From Solidesulfovibrio magneticus (GTDB taxonomy: Bacteria > Desulfobacterota > Desulfovibrionia > Desulfovibrionales > Desulfovibrionaceae), in NCBI GenBank assembly GCA_002482565.1, contig DLGG01000143.1, forward strand, positions 1 to 56,691: a DNA stretch of 56,691 bases, given 5' to 3'. The notes beneath the pieces are model-generated. The model made no database searches. It saw only the letters and a list, made by a program, of their open reading frames with translations, and was not told the DNA's origin. This document shows, piece after piece, positions 50,162 to 56,691 of this stretch (positions are counted from its first letter, which is position 1; every line of letters begins with the position of its first letter). The position numbers were made by a program, and so were the translations under genes.

Positions 50162-52203
50162 GCTCGAAGAAAGGGGCCAAGAAAAATCGCCTGGCCAGTC
50201 TGCGCAACATCGGCATCATCGCCCACATTGACGCCGGCAAGACCACGCTCACCGAGCGCATCCTCTATTTTTCCGGCCGCATCCATCGCATGGGCGAGGT
50301 CCACGACGGCACCGCCACCATGGATTTCATGCCCGAGGAGCAGGAACGCGGCATCACCATCACCTCGGCCTGCACCACCTGCGCCTGGAAAGACCATCAG
50401 ATCAACATCATCGACACCCCGGGTCATGTCGATTTCACCATCGAGGTGGAGCGCTCGCTTCGGGTGCTCGACGGCGCGGTGGGCGTCTTTTGCGCCGTCT
50501 CCGGCGTGGAGCCCCAGTCCGAAACGGTCTGGCGGCAGTCCGTGGCTTACGGCGTGCCCAAGATCGCTGTGATCAACAAACTCGACCGGCCCGGAGCCGA
50601 TTTCGAGGCGGCCCTGGCCGCCATGCGCGAAAAGCTTCGGGCCAATCCCGTGGCCGTGACCATCCCTCTGGGCCAGGGACCGGATCTGTCGGCCATCATT
50701 GATCTGGCCGCCATGGAACACGTCCATTTCTCGGGCGACGGCGAGGAGGTCGCCCGCCGGCCGCTGACCGACGACGAGGCCGCCTATGCCGCGCCCTGGC
50801 GCGAGCGGCTGGTGGAAGCGGCCTGCGACTACGACGAGGCGCTCATGGATGCCTATCTCGGCGGCGAGGCCGTGGCCGCCGCCGCCATCGAGGCCGCCGT
50901 GCGCTTGGGAACCCTGGAGCACAAGGTCACGCCGGTTTTTGCTGCTTCGGCCCTTAAAAACATCGGCGTCCAGCCGGTTCTCGACGGCATCCTGGCCTAT
51001 CTGCCCAGTCCCTTGGATCGGGGCGGGGCGCGCGGCGTCGATCCCGCTTCCAAGACCGAGATCGTTTATCCGCCCGAGGCTGATGCGCCCCTGGCTGCCC
51101 TGGCCTTCAAGGTCAGCATGGAGACCGGCCGGCGGCAGGTGTTCGCGCGCGTCTATTCCGGCCGCCTGGAAGCCGGCAAGGACGTCTGGAACGCCACGCG
51201 CGGCGAGATCGAACGGCCGGCCAGGCTTTTTCATCTCCACGCCGGCCACCGCGAAAAGGCCGAGACGGCCGGCCCCGGCGAGATCGTGGCCATCGCCGGC
51301 CTGCGCCGGGCGGCCACGGGCGACACCTTGTGCGACAAGGCCAACCCCATCCTTTTGGAGGCCATCGGCGGCTACAAGCCGGTCATCAGCTTGGCTTTGG
51401 AGCCCAAAAACGCCGAGGAGACCGACAAACTCAAGGAAGTCCTGGACAAGCTGGCCGAGGAAGACCCGACCTTGACCGTGGCCCACGATCCCGACACCGG
51501 CCAGATGATCCTTTCGGGCATGGGCGAACTCCACCTCGACGTGGTCCTGGAGCGGGCCAGGCGCGAATACGGCGTTTCGCCGCGCGCCGGCAAGCCGCAG
51601 GTGGTCTATCAGGAGACCGTCGTGGCCGAGGCGAGCGGGGAGGGCGTGTTTGATCGCGAACTCGGCGATCGTGCCCATCATGGCCGGGTGACGGTGGCCG
51701 TATCGCCGCTGCCCCGGGGAGCCGGCCGGGAAATTTCCTTCGAGATCGACCGCCTGGCCTATCCGCCGGCCTGGAGCGCGGCCATGGCCGAAGGCCTGGA
51801 AGACGGCCTGCAAAGCGGTCCTCTGGGCGGCCATCCGGTCCAGGACGTTCGGGCGCGGGTGACGGGCGTCTTCCCGGTCGAGGGCAAGACCACGGACATC
51901 GGCTGCCGCATGGCCGCCGCCCAGGCCCTCAAAAACGCCTTGGCCGCCGCCAGGCCGGCCCTGCTGGAACCCCTCATGGAACTGGAGATCGGCGTGCCCG
52001 ACGCCTTTATCGGCGACGTGGCCGGGTTGCTTGGCTCCAAAGGCGCCAAGATCGAGAACATGGCCGACCGGGGCGGCCACAAAACGGTCACGGCCTTGGC
52101 CCCGCTTCGCCGGATGTTCGGCTTTTCCACCGACCTGCGCTCGGCCACCCAGGGCCGGGCCGGCATGTCCATGCGTTTTCTCAAATTCGACCTGCTCGGG
52201 TAG
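50158..52203 (+). CDS. Elongation factor G paralogue (EF-G2-type)
   Basis: A 681-residue translational GTPase. G1 is AHIDAGKTT, G2 is in ERGITITSA, G3 is DTPGHVDF and G4 is NKLDRPGAD, so GTP binding is intact. Domains II to V follow in EF-G order, with MGELHLDVV in domain III. In domain IV the GQYG-type loop is replaced by HHGRV, and the SYHDVDS-type tip loop by GKTTDIGC, so the canonical tip histidine (E. coli H583) is absent. This suggests an EF-G2-like role rather than normal translocation; the canonical fusA is not in the window. It is coupled to the unknown gene upstream by ATGA. Confidence 0.88.
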   Translation: MSSKKGAKKNRLASLRNIGIIAHIDAGKTTLTERILYFSGRIHRMGEVHDGTATMDFMPEEQERGITITSACTTCAWKDHQINIIDTPGHVDFTIEVERSLRVLDGAVGVFCAVSGVEPQSETVWRQSVAYGVPKIAVINKLDRPGADFEAALAAMREKLRANPVAVTIPLGQGPDLSAIIDLAAMEHVHFSGDGEEVARRPLTDDEAAYAAPWRERLVEAACDYDEALMDAYLGGEAVAAAAIEAAVRLGTLEHKVTPVFAASALKNIGVQPVLDGILAYLPSPLDRGGARGVDPASKTEIVYPPEADAPLAALAFKVSMETGRRQVFARVYSGRLEAGKDVWNATRGEIERPARLFHLHAGHREKAETAGPGEIVAIAGLRRAATGDTLCDKANPILLEAIGGYKPVISLALEPKNAEETDKLKEVLDKLAEEDPTLTVAHDPDTGQMILSGMGELHLDVVLERARREYGVSPRAGKPQVVYQETVVAEASGEGVFDRELGDRAHHGRVTVAVSPLPRGAGREISFEIDRLAYPPAWSAAMAEGLEDGLQSGPLGGHPVQDVRARVTGVFPVEGKTTDIGCRMAAAQALKNALAAARPALLEPLMELEIGVPDAFIGDVAGLLGSKGAKIENMADRGGHKTVTALAPLRRMFGFSTDLRSATQGRAGMSMRFLKFDLLG

Positions 52204-52217
52204 TCGTACAGGAACCC

Positions 52218-53270
52218 ATGTCCACGCGCAGCCTGGTTTCGCCGGAGGCGTCCAAGCGTTTCGACGTCTTGCGCACCCTCCTTGTCGTCTTCGTCATCGG
52301 CATCCATGCCGAAAAAGGCTTGCAGGCCTATTACAGCGCCATGCCGGAAGCCCTGAACGTCTATTTGGCCATTTTTCCCCACAACGTCTTTCGTCTGGCC
52401 GTGCCGCTTTTCTTCGCCGTCTCCGGCTACCTCTTCTTTTTGACCTACAAGCCCGACGCCGCCTCATACGGTCGCATGATCGTCAAGAAGACCAAGAGCA
52501 TCCTGGTGCCCTTTCTCATCTTCAACGCCATCACCCTGATCCTTATCAAGGTGTTCAACAAGGTGCCCTACATCGGCGACTTCCATGCCATCGACGCTGA
52601 CGGCTACCTGAAACTTCTCATCGGCATCTACCGCTATCCCGTGGTCTATACATTGTGGTTTTTGCGCGACCTCTACGTCTATTTCCTGCTGGCTCCGGTG
52701 TTTTACGTCTTTTCCAAGGAAATGCCCCTGACCGGCCTTGTCGCCTGTTGGGCCGCCTGGATGTTTTTGCCCCAGGGCCGCATCCCCATTGAACTGAGCG
52801 GGCTGGTCTTTTTCTACGGCGGCTGCGTGCTGGCCCGGACTCGGGCCGATCTGGACGGCCTGGCCCGTTACGCCTGGCCCGTGGGGCTGGCCTATCTGGC
52901 GCTCATGGCCGTTACGGCCACCTATGAGTGCCTCTACGGCTGCCAGTCCTATTACCACATCCTCTACCGCAACAGCATGATCCTCGGGGTGTTGACCGTC
53001 TGGCTTGTTTCGGCCTGGCCGCCCATTCGGGACGCCATGATGCTGCGCCGGCTGGCCGCGACCTCTTTTTTCGTGTATCTGACCCATGAACCCGTGCTCT
53101 CCTACCTCATCTACGGCACGCGGTTTGTTTTCAAACCCTCGGGCACGGCGGCCGGCATCGCCTACATGCTCCTGCTCACCGCCCTGACCTACGCCCTTTG
53201 CCATGGCCTGGCCCGGCTCCTCGAACGCTTTGCCCCCCGGGCCTATACCGTGGCCACGGGTTCCCGGTAG
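52218..53270 (+). CDS. Acyltransferase family 3 membrane protein
   Basis: A 350-residue integral membrane protein with about ten helices. The opening FDVLRTLLVVFVIGIHAEKG holds the conserved histidine of acyltransferase-3 proteins, and FRLAVPLFFAVSGYLFFL is the next family motif. LTHEPVLSYLIYG near the C terminus is also characteristic. Such proteins O-acylate sugars of the envelope, such as LPS O-antigen or peptidoglycan-linked glycans. No glycan cluster surrounds it, so the target is unknown. It begins 14 bases after the EF-G paralogue. Confidence 0.82.
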   Translation: MSTRSLVSPEASKRFDVLRTLLVVFVIGIHAEKGLQAYYSAMPEALNVYLAIFPHNVFRLAVPLFFAVSGYLFFLTYKPDAASYGRMIVKKTKSILVPFLIFNAITLILIKVFNKVPYIGDFHAIDADGYLKLLIGIYRYPVVYTLWFLRDLYVYFLLAPVFYVFSKEMPLTGLVACWAAWMFLPQGRIPIELSGLVFFYGGCVLARTRADLDGLARYAWPVGLAYLALMAVTATYECLYGCQSYYHILYRNSMILGVLTVWLVSAWPPIRDAMMLRRLAATSFFVYLTHEPVLSYLIYGTRFVFKPSGTAAGIAYMLLLTALTYALCHGLARLLERFAPRAYTVATGSR

Positions 53271-53486
53271 CGGGATTGCCCGTCTACCGCGCGGCACGGG
53301 CACGTGAGAACCTTTGGATGGGTGACGTGATCGCGGGCGAGAGGCCTTCTAACCGGTTTCGGTTCGTGAAGCATTTGACGGGATCGCGTTTGTTTTTCGA
53401 ATAACCATGCTGCGTGAAGCCTGACGGCGCTCCGAAAAGCATCCTGCTTATTCGGGCGCGACACGAGGCGACGACAAGGAAGCGCC

Positions 53487-54089
53487 ATGCGCATTATCGG
53501 CGGCCGCCTGGGCGGACGCGTCATCAAGGTCATCGACTCCCCGGGGCTGCGGCCGGCCACGGGCCGGGTGCGGGAAGCGCTTTTTTCCATGCTTGCCGCC
53601 CGGGGCGCGCTTTTTCACGGCGCGCGAGTGCTTGACTGCTACGCCGGGGCCGGCAGCGTGGGCATAGAAGCCCTGTCGCGCGGCGCGGGCAAGGCCGTTT
53701 TCATCGAACGCAGTCCGTCCGTGGCCAAGGTGCTCAAGGAGAACCTGCGCGGCCTGGGACTTGGGCCGGACGTGGCCCAGGTCGTCGAGGCCGACGTGGT
53801 CAAGGCCCTGGGCCGGCTGTCCGGCGGCTACTTCGATCTCATCGCCATCGACCCGCCCTACGGCCAGGATCTGCTGCCGCCGACCCTGGCCAGGATCGCC
53901 GCCCTGGACCTCATTGCCCCAGGCGGCGTTGTCGTGGCCGAGATCGAGGCCGGCCTGGACCTGCCCGAGACCGCCGTGCCGCCCGTGTTTGACTGCCTGA
54001 CCGACCGGACCTACGGACAAACGAGGATCATTCTATGGACTCCCAGAAATCCTGCATCGCCGTCTATCCCGGAACCTTCGATCCCCTGA
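53487..54089 (+). CDS. rsmD: 16S rRNA (guanine966-N2)-methyltransferase
   Basis: A 200-residue methyltransferase that modifies G966 of 16S rRNA in the 30S subunit. Opening MRIIGGRLGGRVIKV and RPATGRVREALFSML are RsmD signatures, with SAM loop VLDCYAGAGSVGIEAL and the catalytic IDPPYG. The C-terminal tail (WTPRNPASPSIPEP) runs 55 bases into coaD in another frame. GACAAGGAAGC lies upstream of the ATG. First gene of the rsmD-coaD-miaA-amidase cluster. Confidence 0.93.
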   Translation: MRIIGGRLGGRVIKVIDSPGLRPATGRVREALFSMLAARGALFHGARVLDCYAGAGSVGIEALSRGAGKAVFIERSPSVAKVLKENLRGLGLGPDVAQVVEADVVKALGRLSGGYFDLIAIDPPYGQDLLPPTLARIAALDLIAPGGVVVAEIEAGLDLPETAVPPVFDCLTDRTYGQTRIILWTPRNPASPSIPEPSIP

Positions 54090-54553
54090 CCAACGGCCAC
54101 GTCTCCCTGGTGCGCCGGGCGGCCATGATTTTTGGCACCGTCATCGTAGCCGTGGCCGGCGACTCCCACAAGACGCCGCTTTTCACCCTGGACGAACGGG
54201 TGGCCATCGCCGAGCAGGTCTTTGCCAACGACCGCCGGGTGCTGGTGGAGGGCTTCAAGGGACTGCTCGTTAACTACGTCAAGTCGCGTGAGGCCAACGT
54301 CATTCTGCGCGGGATGCGGGCGGTGTCCGATTTCGAGTTCGAGTTCCAGATGGCGCTTATGAACCGCAAACTCGACCGCACCATTGAGACAGTCTTTATC
54401 ATGACAGACTACAAGTGGCTCTACATCAGCTCCACCATTGTCAAGGAAGTGGCCAAACACGGCGGCGACATCCGGGGCATGGTGCCCGAGCACGTGCGCG
54501 AGCGGATGCTTGAGCGCTTCGGCCCGGCAAACGGGGGCGGGGAGGGCGCGTGA
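54035..54553 (+). CDS. coaD: Phosphopantetheine adenylyltransferase
   Basis: A 172-residue enzyme of coenzyme A synthesis, making dephospho-CoA from phosphopantetheine and ATP. The nucleotidyltransferase motif is GTFDPLTNGH (13-22), with ILRGMRAVSDFEFEFQM and the ISSTIVKEVAKHGGD motif matching CoaD. Its start lies inside rsmD (55-base overlap in another frame). Its stop overlaps miaA in GTGA. Confidence 0.95.
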   Translation: MDSQKSCIAVYPGTFDPLTNGHVSLVRRAAMIFGTVIVAVAGDSHKTPLFTLDERVAIAEQVFANDRRVLVEGFKGLLVNYVKSREANVILRGMRAVSDFEFEFQMALMNRKLDRTIETVFIMTDYKWLYISSTIVKEVAKHGGDIRGMVPEHVRERMLERFGPANGGGEGA

Positions 54554-55476
54554 GCGAGAAGACCCGGGTTGTCTGTCTGGTCGGGGCCACGGGCACGGGC
54601 AAGACCGCCGCGGCCATTGCCCTGGCCCGGGCTTATGGCGGCGAGGTCGTAAACGTGGACTCGCGCCAGGTTTACGAGGGGCTGCCGGTGCTGACCGCCC
54701 AGCCAAGCGACGAGGAGCGCGCCGCCTGTCCGCATCACCTGTACGGCGACACGCCGCTTGACCAGCCCGTGGCGGCCGGCGATTTCGCCGTGCGGGCCAG
54801 GGCCTGCGCCGCGTCCATCGCCGGGCGCGGCCGGTTGCCGCTTTTTGTCGGCGGCACCGGCCTGTATTTCCGGGCCATCCTTGGCGGGCTGGCCCCCATC
54901 CCGCCCGTGCCGGACGAGGTGCGCGCCGCCGTCGCCGCCGACTGGGAAAAGCTGGGGCCGGCCGCCATGCACGCCCGGCTGGCCCAGCGCGATCCCGACT
55001 ACGCGGCCAAGATCGCCCCGGCCGACCGCCAACGCGTCACCCGCGCCCTGGAGGTCGAGGCTGCAACCGGCCGCAGCTTTTCCGACTGGCACCGCCAAGG
55101 CGACCCCGACGCCCCGGATTATGACGTCATGCACCTCGGCTTGGCTCTGCCTCTGGAGGAACTGGGGCCTCGTCTGGCCCGGCGCATCGAGGCCATGGCC
55201 GCCGGCGGGGCCGTCGAGGAAGTGCGCGCCGCCCTGGATCGCTATCCGCCAAATGTCCCGGGCTTAAGCGGCATCGGCGGGCCGGAGTTGACGGCCTATC
55301 TTTCGGGCCGCTGCGGCCTGGGCCAGGCCAAGTCCGCCTGGCTGACCAACACCCGCGCTTATGCCAAGCGGCAAAGAACCTGGTTTCGTAAGGAGCCGGA
55401 CATCGTCTGGTTTGGTCCGGGCGACGAGGCCGGGCTGCTGGCGCTGGTCGGGAAGCGTTTGAAAGGCGGGGCGTGA
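54550..55476 (+). CDS. miaA: tRNA dimethylallyltransferase
   Basis: A 308-residue prenyltransferase that modifies A37 of tRNAs reading UNN codons. P-loop GATGTGKT (12-19), then VDSRQVYEGLPVLTAQPS, GGTGLYFRAI and DRQRVTRALEV as family motifs, and the C-terminal TRAYAKRQRTWFRKE. The GTG start at 54550 overlaps the coaD stop. Its end overlaps the amidase start by 4 bases. No miaB is in the window. Confidence 0.95.
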   Translation: MSEKTRVVCLVGATGTGKTAAAIALARAYGGEVVNVDSRQVYEGLPVLTAQPSDEERAACPHHLYGDTPLDQPVAAGDFAVRARACAASIAGRGRLPLFVGGTGLYFRAILGGLAPIPPVPDEVRAAVAADWEKLGPAAMHARLAQRDPDYAAKIAPADRQRVTRALEVEAATGRSFSDWHRQGDPDAPDYDVMHLGLALPLEELGPRLARRIEAMAAGGAVEEVRAALDRYPPNVPGLSGIGGPELTAYLSGRCGLGQAKSAWLTNTRAYAKRQRTWFRKEPDIVWFGPGDEAGLLALVGKRLKGGA

Positions 55477-56645
55477 TGGACCGGCGTCGTGCGCTTTTGC
55501 TCCTGACAGCGGTCGGCGGGTTGGCCATGCTTCGGCCTTCCGTCCTGCTCGCGGCCTCGGCTGACGAACTGGCCGGGGAAGGGCAGGCGGAACTCACCGG
55601 CGGCAACGTGGCCAAGGCCTTGGTCCTGCTCCATGAAGCCGAGTCCAAGGACCCGCGCAACGACCGGGTCCAGGCGCTGTTGGGCCGGGCCTATTTTCAG
55701 CAAGGCGACGCCCGGGCGGCGCTGACCCATTTCACCCTGGCCGTGCGCCTCAATCCCGAGGACACGCTGTCGCGTTTGCTCGCCGACACCATCAGCCAGT
55801 TTCCCCTGCCCGCAGCCAAGGGCGGATCAGGCCGCGAAACGTCGTCTTCCCGGTCCAGGCCTTCCAAGCTGGCCCAGGACGCCAAGGCCGAACGCGAAGC
55901 CCTGGCCAAGGGCGCAGGGAAATCTTCCCGGCAAGGGCCGTGGCGCGTGCTGGTCGATGCTGGCCACGGCGGCCTGGACGCCGGCGCGGCGGTCGGCGGA
56001 TTGCGCGAAGCCGACGTGGCCCTGGATCTGGCTTTGCGTTTGGCCCGGACGCTGGCCCCGGCCAGAAATGAAGTAGTCATCCACCTCACCCGCACCGCCG
56101 ACGTGTCCCTGCCCGGCTGGGCCAGAGCCGGGCTGGCCGGTTTCTACGGCGCGGACCTGCTCGTTTCGCTCCATGCCGCCCGGGTGAGCGATCCGGCGGC
56201 CATGGGCATCGCGGCCTACGGCTTCGGCCGCGAACCTTCCGACGCCCTGGCCGCTCTGGTCGCCCGAGTCGAAAACGCCGCCTACGGACCCGGCGCATCC
56301 TGGAAATCCCGGGGAGGGGAAGGGCTTTTCCTGGCCGCTGCCAATAATGCCGTGGGACAGGACCGGTTCGCGCGCGGCCTGGCACTGGCCCGCGCCTTCA
56401 TACGCGCCATCCCCGCCGCCGCGCCGCTGCCAACGCGCGTCGCCGGATCAGCCCCCCTTAAACTGCTCGAAGAAGCCGACGCGCCAGGGATTTTCCTGGA
56501 AACCGGCTTTCTCTCCAACGCCGACGACGTCGCCGCACTGGGCAGCCCCGATAAGCGCCAAGCCCTGGCCCAGGCCCTGGCCGACGCCCTGTTGGCGGCG
56601 CTGCGGGGGGAAGTGAAGATGCCTCCGGCGGCCGGGAGGGGGTAA
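55473..56645 (+). CDS. N-acetylmuramoyl-L-alanine amidase with TPR region
   Basis: A 390-residue exported enzyme that cleaves peptide stems from peptidoglycan. The N terminus (MMDRRRALLLLTAVGGLAM) is a signal, possibly twin-arginine given DRRRA. TPR repeats cover about residues 30-100. The Amidase_3 domain has zinc ligands H165, E179 and H234 and catalytic E343 in FLETGFLSN. The H234 motif reads SLHAA rather than the usual SIHAN. The last residues (MPPAAGRG) are encoded by repeat copy 7, so the native end was probably altered. The stop overlaps the repeat and the next gene is outside the window. Confidence 0.9.
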   Translation: MMDRRRALLLLTAVGGLAMLRPSVLLAASADELAGEGQAELTGGNVAKALVLLHEAESKDPRNDRVQALLGRAYFQQGDARAALTHFTLAVRLNPEDTLSRLLADTISQFPLPAAKGGSGRETSSSRSRPSKLAQDAKAEREALAKGAGKSSRQGPWRVLVDAGHGGLDAGAAVGGLREADVALDLALRLARTLAPARNEVVIHLTRTADVSLPGWARAGLAGFYGADLLVSLHAARVSDPAAMGIAAYGFGREPSDALAALVARVENAAYGPGASWKSRGGEGLFLAAANNAVGQDRFARGLALARAFIRAIPAAAPLPTRVAGSAPLKLLEEADAPGIFLETGFLSNADDVAALGSPDKRQALAQALADALLAALRGEVKMPPAAGRG

Positions 56646-56664
56646 CCCCCTCCCGGACCCTCCC
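56618..56664 (+). repeat. Dispersed intergenic hairpin repeat, copy 7 (variant stem)
   Basis: GATGCCTCCGGCGGCC, then CCGGGAGGGGG-TAA-CCCCCTCCCGG in place of the usual GGGGGCC stem, and a C-rich end. The stem sequence is changed in both arms and pairing is kept. It begins inside the amidase coding sequence and includes its stop. Confidence 0.85.
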
Positions 56665-56691
56665 TGCCTGTGGAGCGCTTTTTCCTGCTGG

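Overview
The window is GC-rich bacterial chromosome, coded tightly on both strands. Several features point to a sulfate-reducing deltaproteobacterium of the Desulfovibrio group, possibly Solidesulfovibrio or D. magneticus-like. These are a tetraheme cytochrome c3 with the class III heme spacing, futalosine-type menaquinone genes (mqnC and a UbiD-family decarboxylase), a short stand-alone N-acetylglutamate synthase, and Gram-negative envelope genes (bamD, lipoproteins). The species assignment is inference; no 16S rRNA gene is present. I saw no rRNA, tRNA, CRISPR array, transposase, integrase or phage gene, and no gene-free stretch longer than 300 bases.

Layout. 1-4.7 kb (+): end of a cobalamin-dependent methionine synthase, an exported TlpA-like thioredoxin, short N-acetylglutamate synthase, hypoxanthine phosphoribosyltransferase, a zinc-ribbon/DUF3426 membrane protein and radA. 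4.8-9.8 kb: a membrane-fused spermidine-synthase-like protein (-), then an exported beta-carbonic anhydrase, an ArsB/SLC13-type transporter and a LysA paralogue (+). 9.9-14.9 kb: small cell-envelope and unknown proteins, an FMN-dependent alpha-hydroxy-acid dehydrogenase homologue, amphi-Trp, cupin and SGNH proteins. 15-20.4 kb (-): a tight operon LOG-like/HIT/lapA/mutS/lysA. 20.5-23.5 kb (+): uvrC, a methyltransferase and ywbE. 23.5-29.7 kb (-): DUF488, tag, UbiD, several unknowns, a J-domain protein, a YkgJ protein and a CoA-binding protein. 29.7-33.3 kb: mqnC (+), an EamA exporter (-) and an M24 peptidase (+). 33.4-37.9 kb (-): an FmdE protein next to a complete BtuCD/FecCD-type importer, and a cyclase-family protein. 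38.1-39.3 kb (-): cytochrome c3 and a CBS protein. 39.4-56.6 kb (+): pcm, mrp, pgsA, an unknown gene, ftsB-like, TPR, a sensor-like lipoprotein, fbp, tsaD, trxA, trxB, bamD, an unknown gene, an EF-G paralogue, an acyltransferase, rsmD, coaD, miaA and an amidase.

Most genes are housekeeping: DNA repair (radA, mutS, uvrC, tag), tRNA and rRNA modification (tsaD, miaA, rsmD), redox (trxA/trxB, cytochrome c3), lysine and arginine synthesis, and envelope assembly. Short spacings and 4-base ATGA/GTGA overlaps indicate operons.

The most unusual non-coding signal is a dispersed intergenic hairpin family. Its consensus begins GATGCCTCCGGCGGC and continues with a GGGGGCC-TNA-GGCCCCC hairpin and a C-run. 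It occurs seven times, always at a gene 3' end. One copy has a completely different but still self-complementary stem, and one copy is part of a 145-base composite with 12-base terminal inverted repeats. Other points of interest are an EF-G paralogue lacking the canonical domain IV tip histidine and coupled to an unknown gene, an FmdE-plus-importer cluster, an EF-hand/LysM lipoprotein, a probable CTG start codon, and a large insertion in UvrC.
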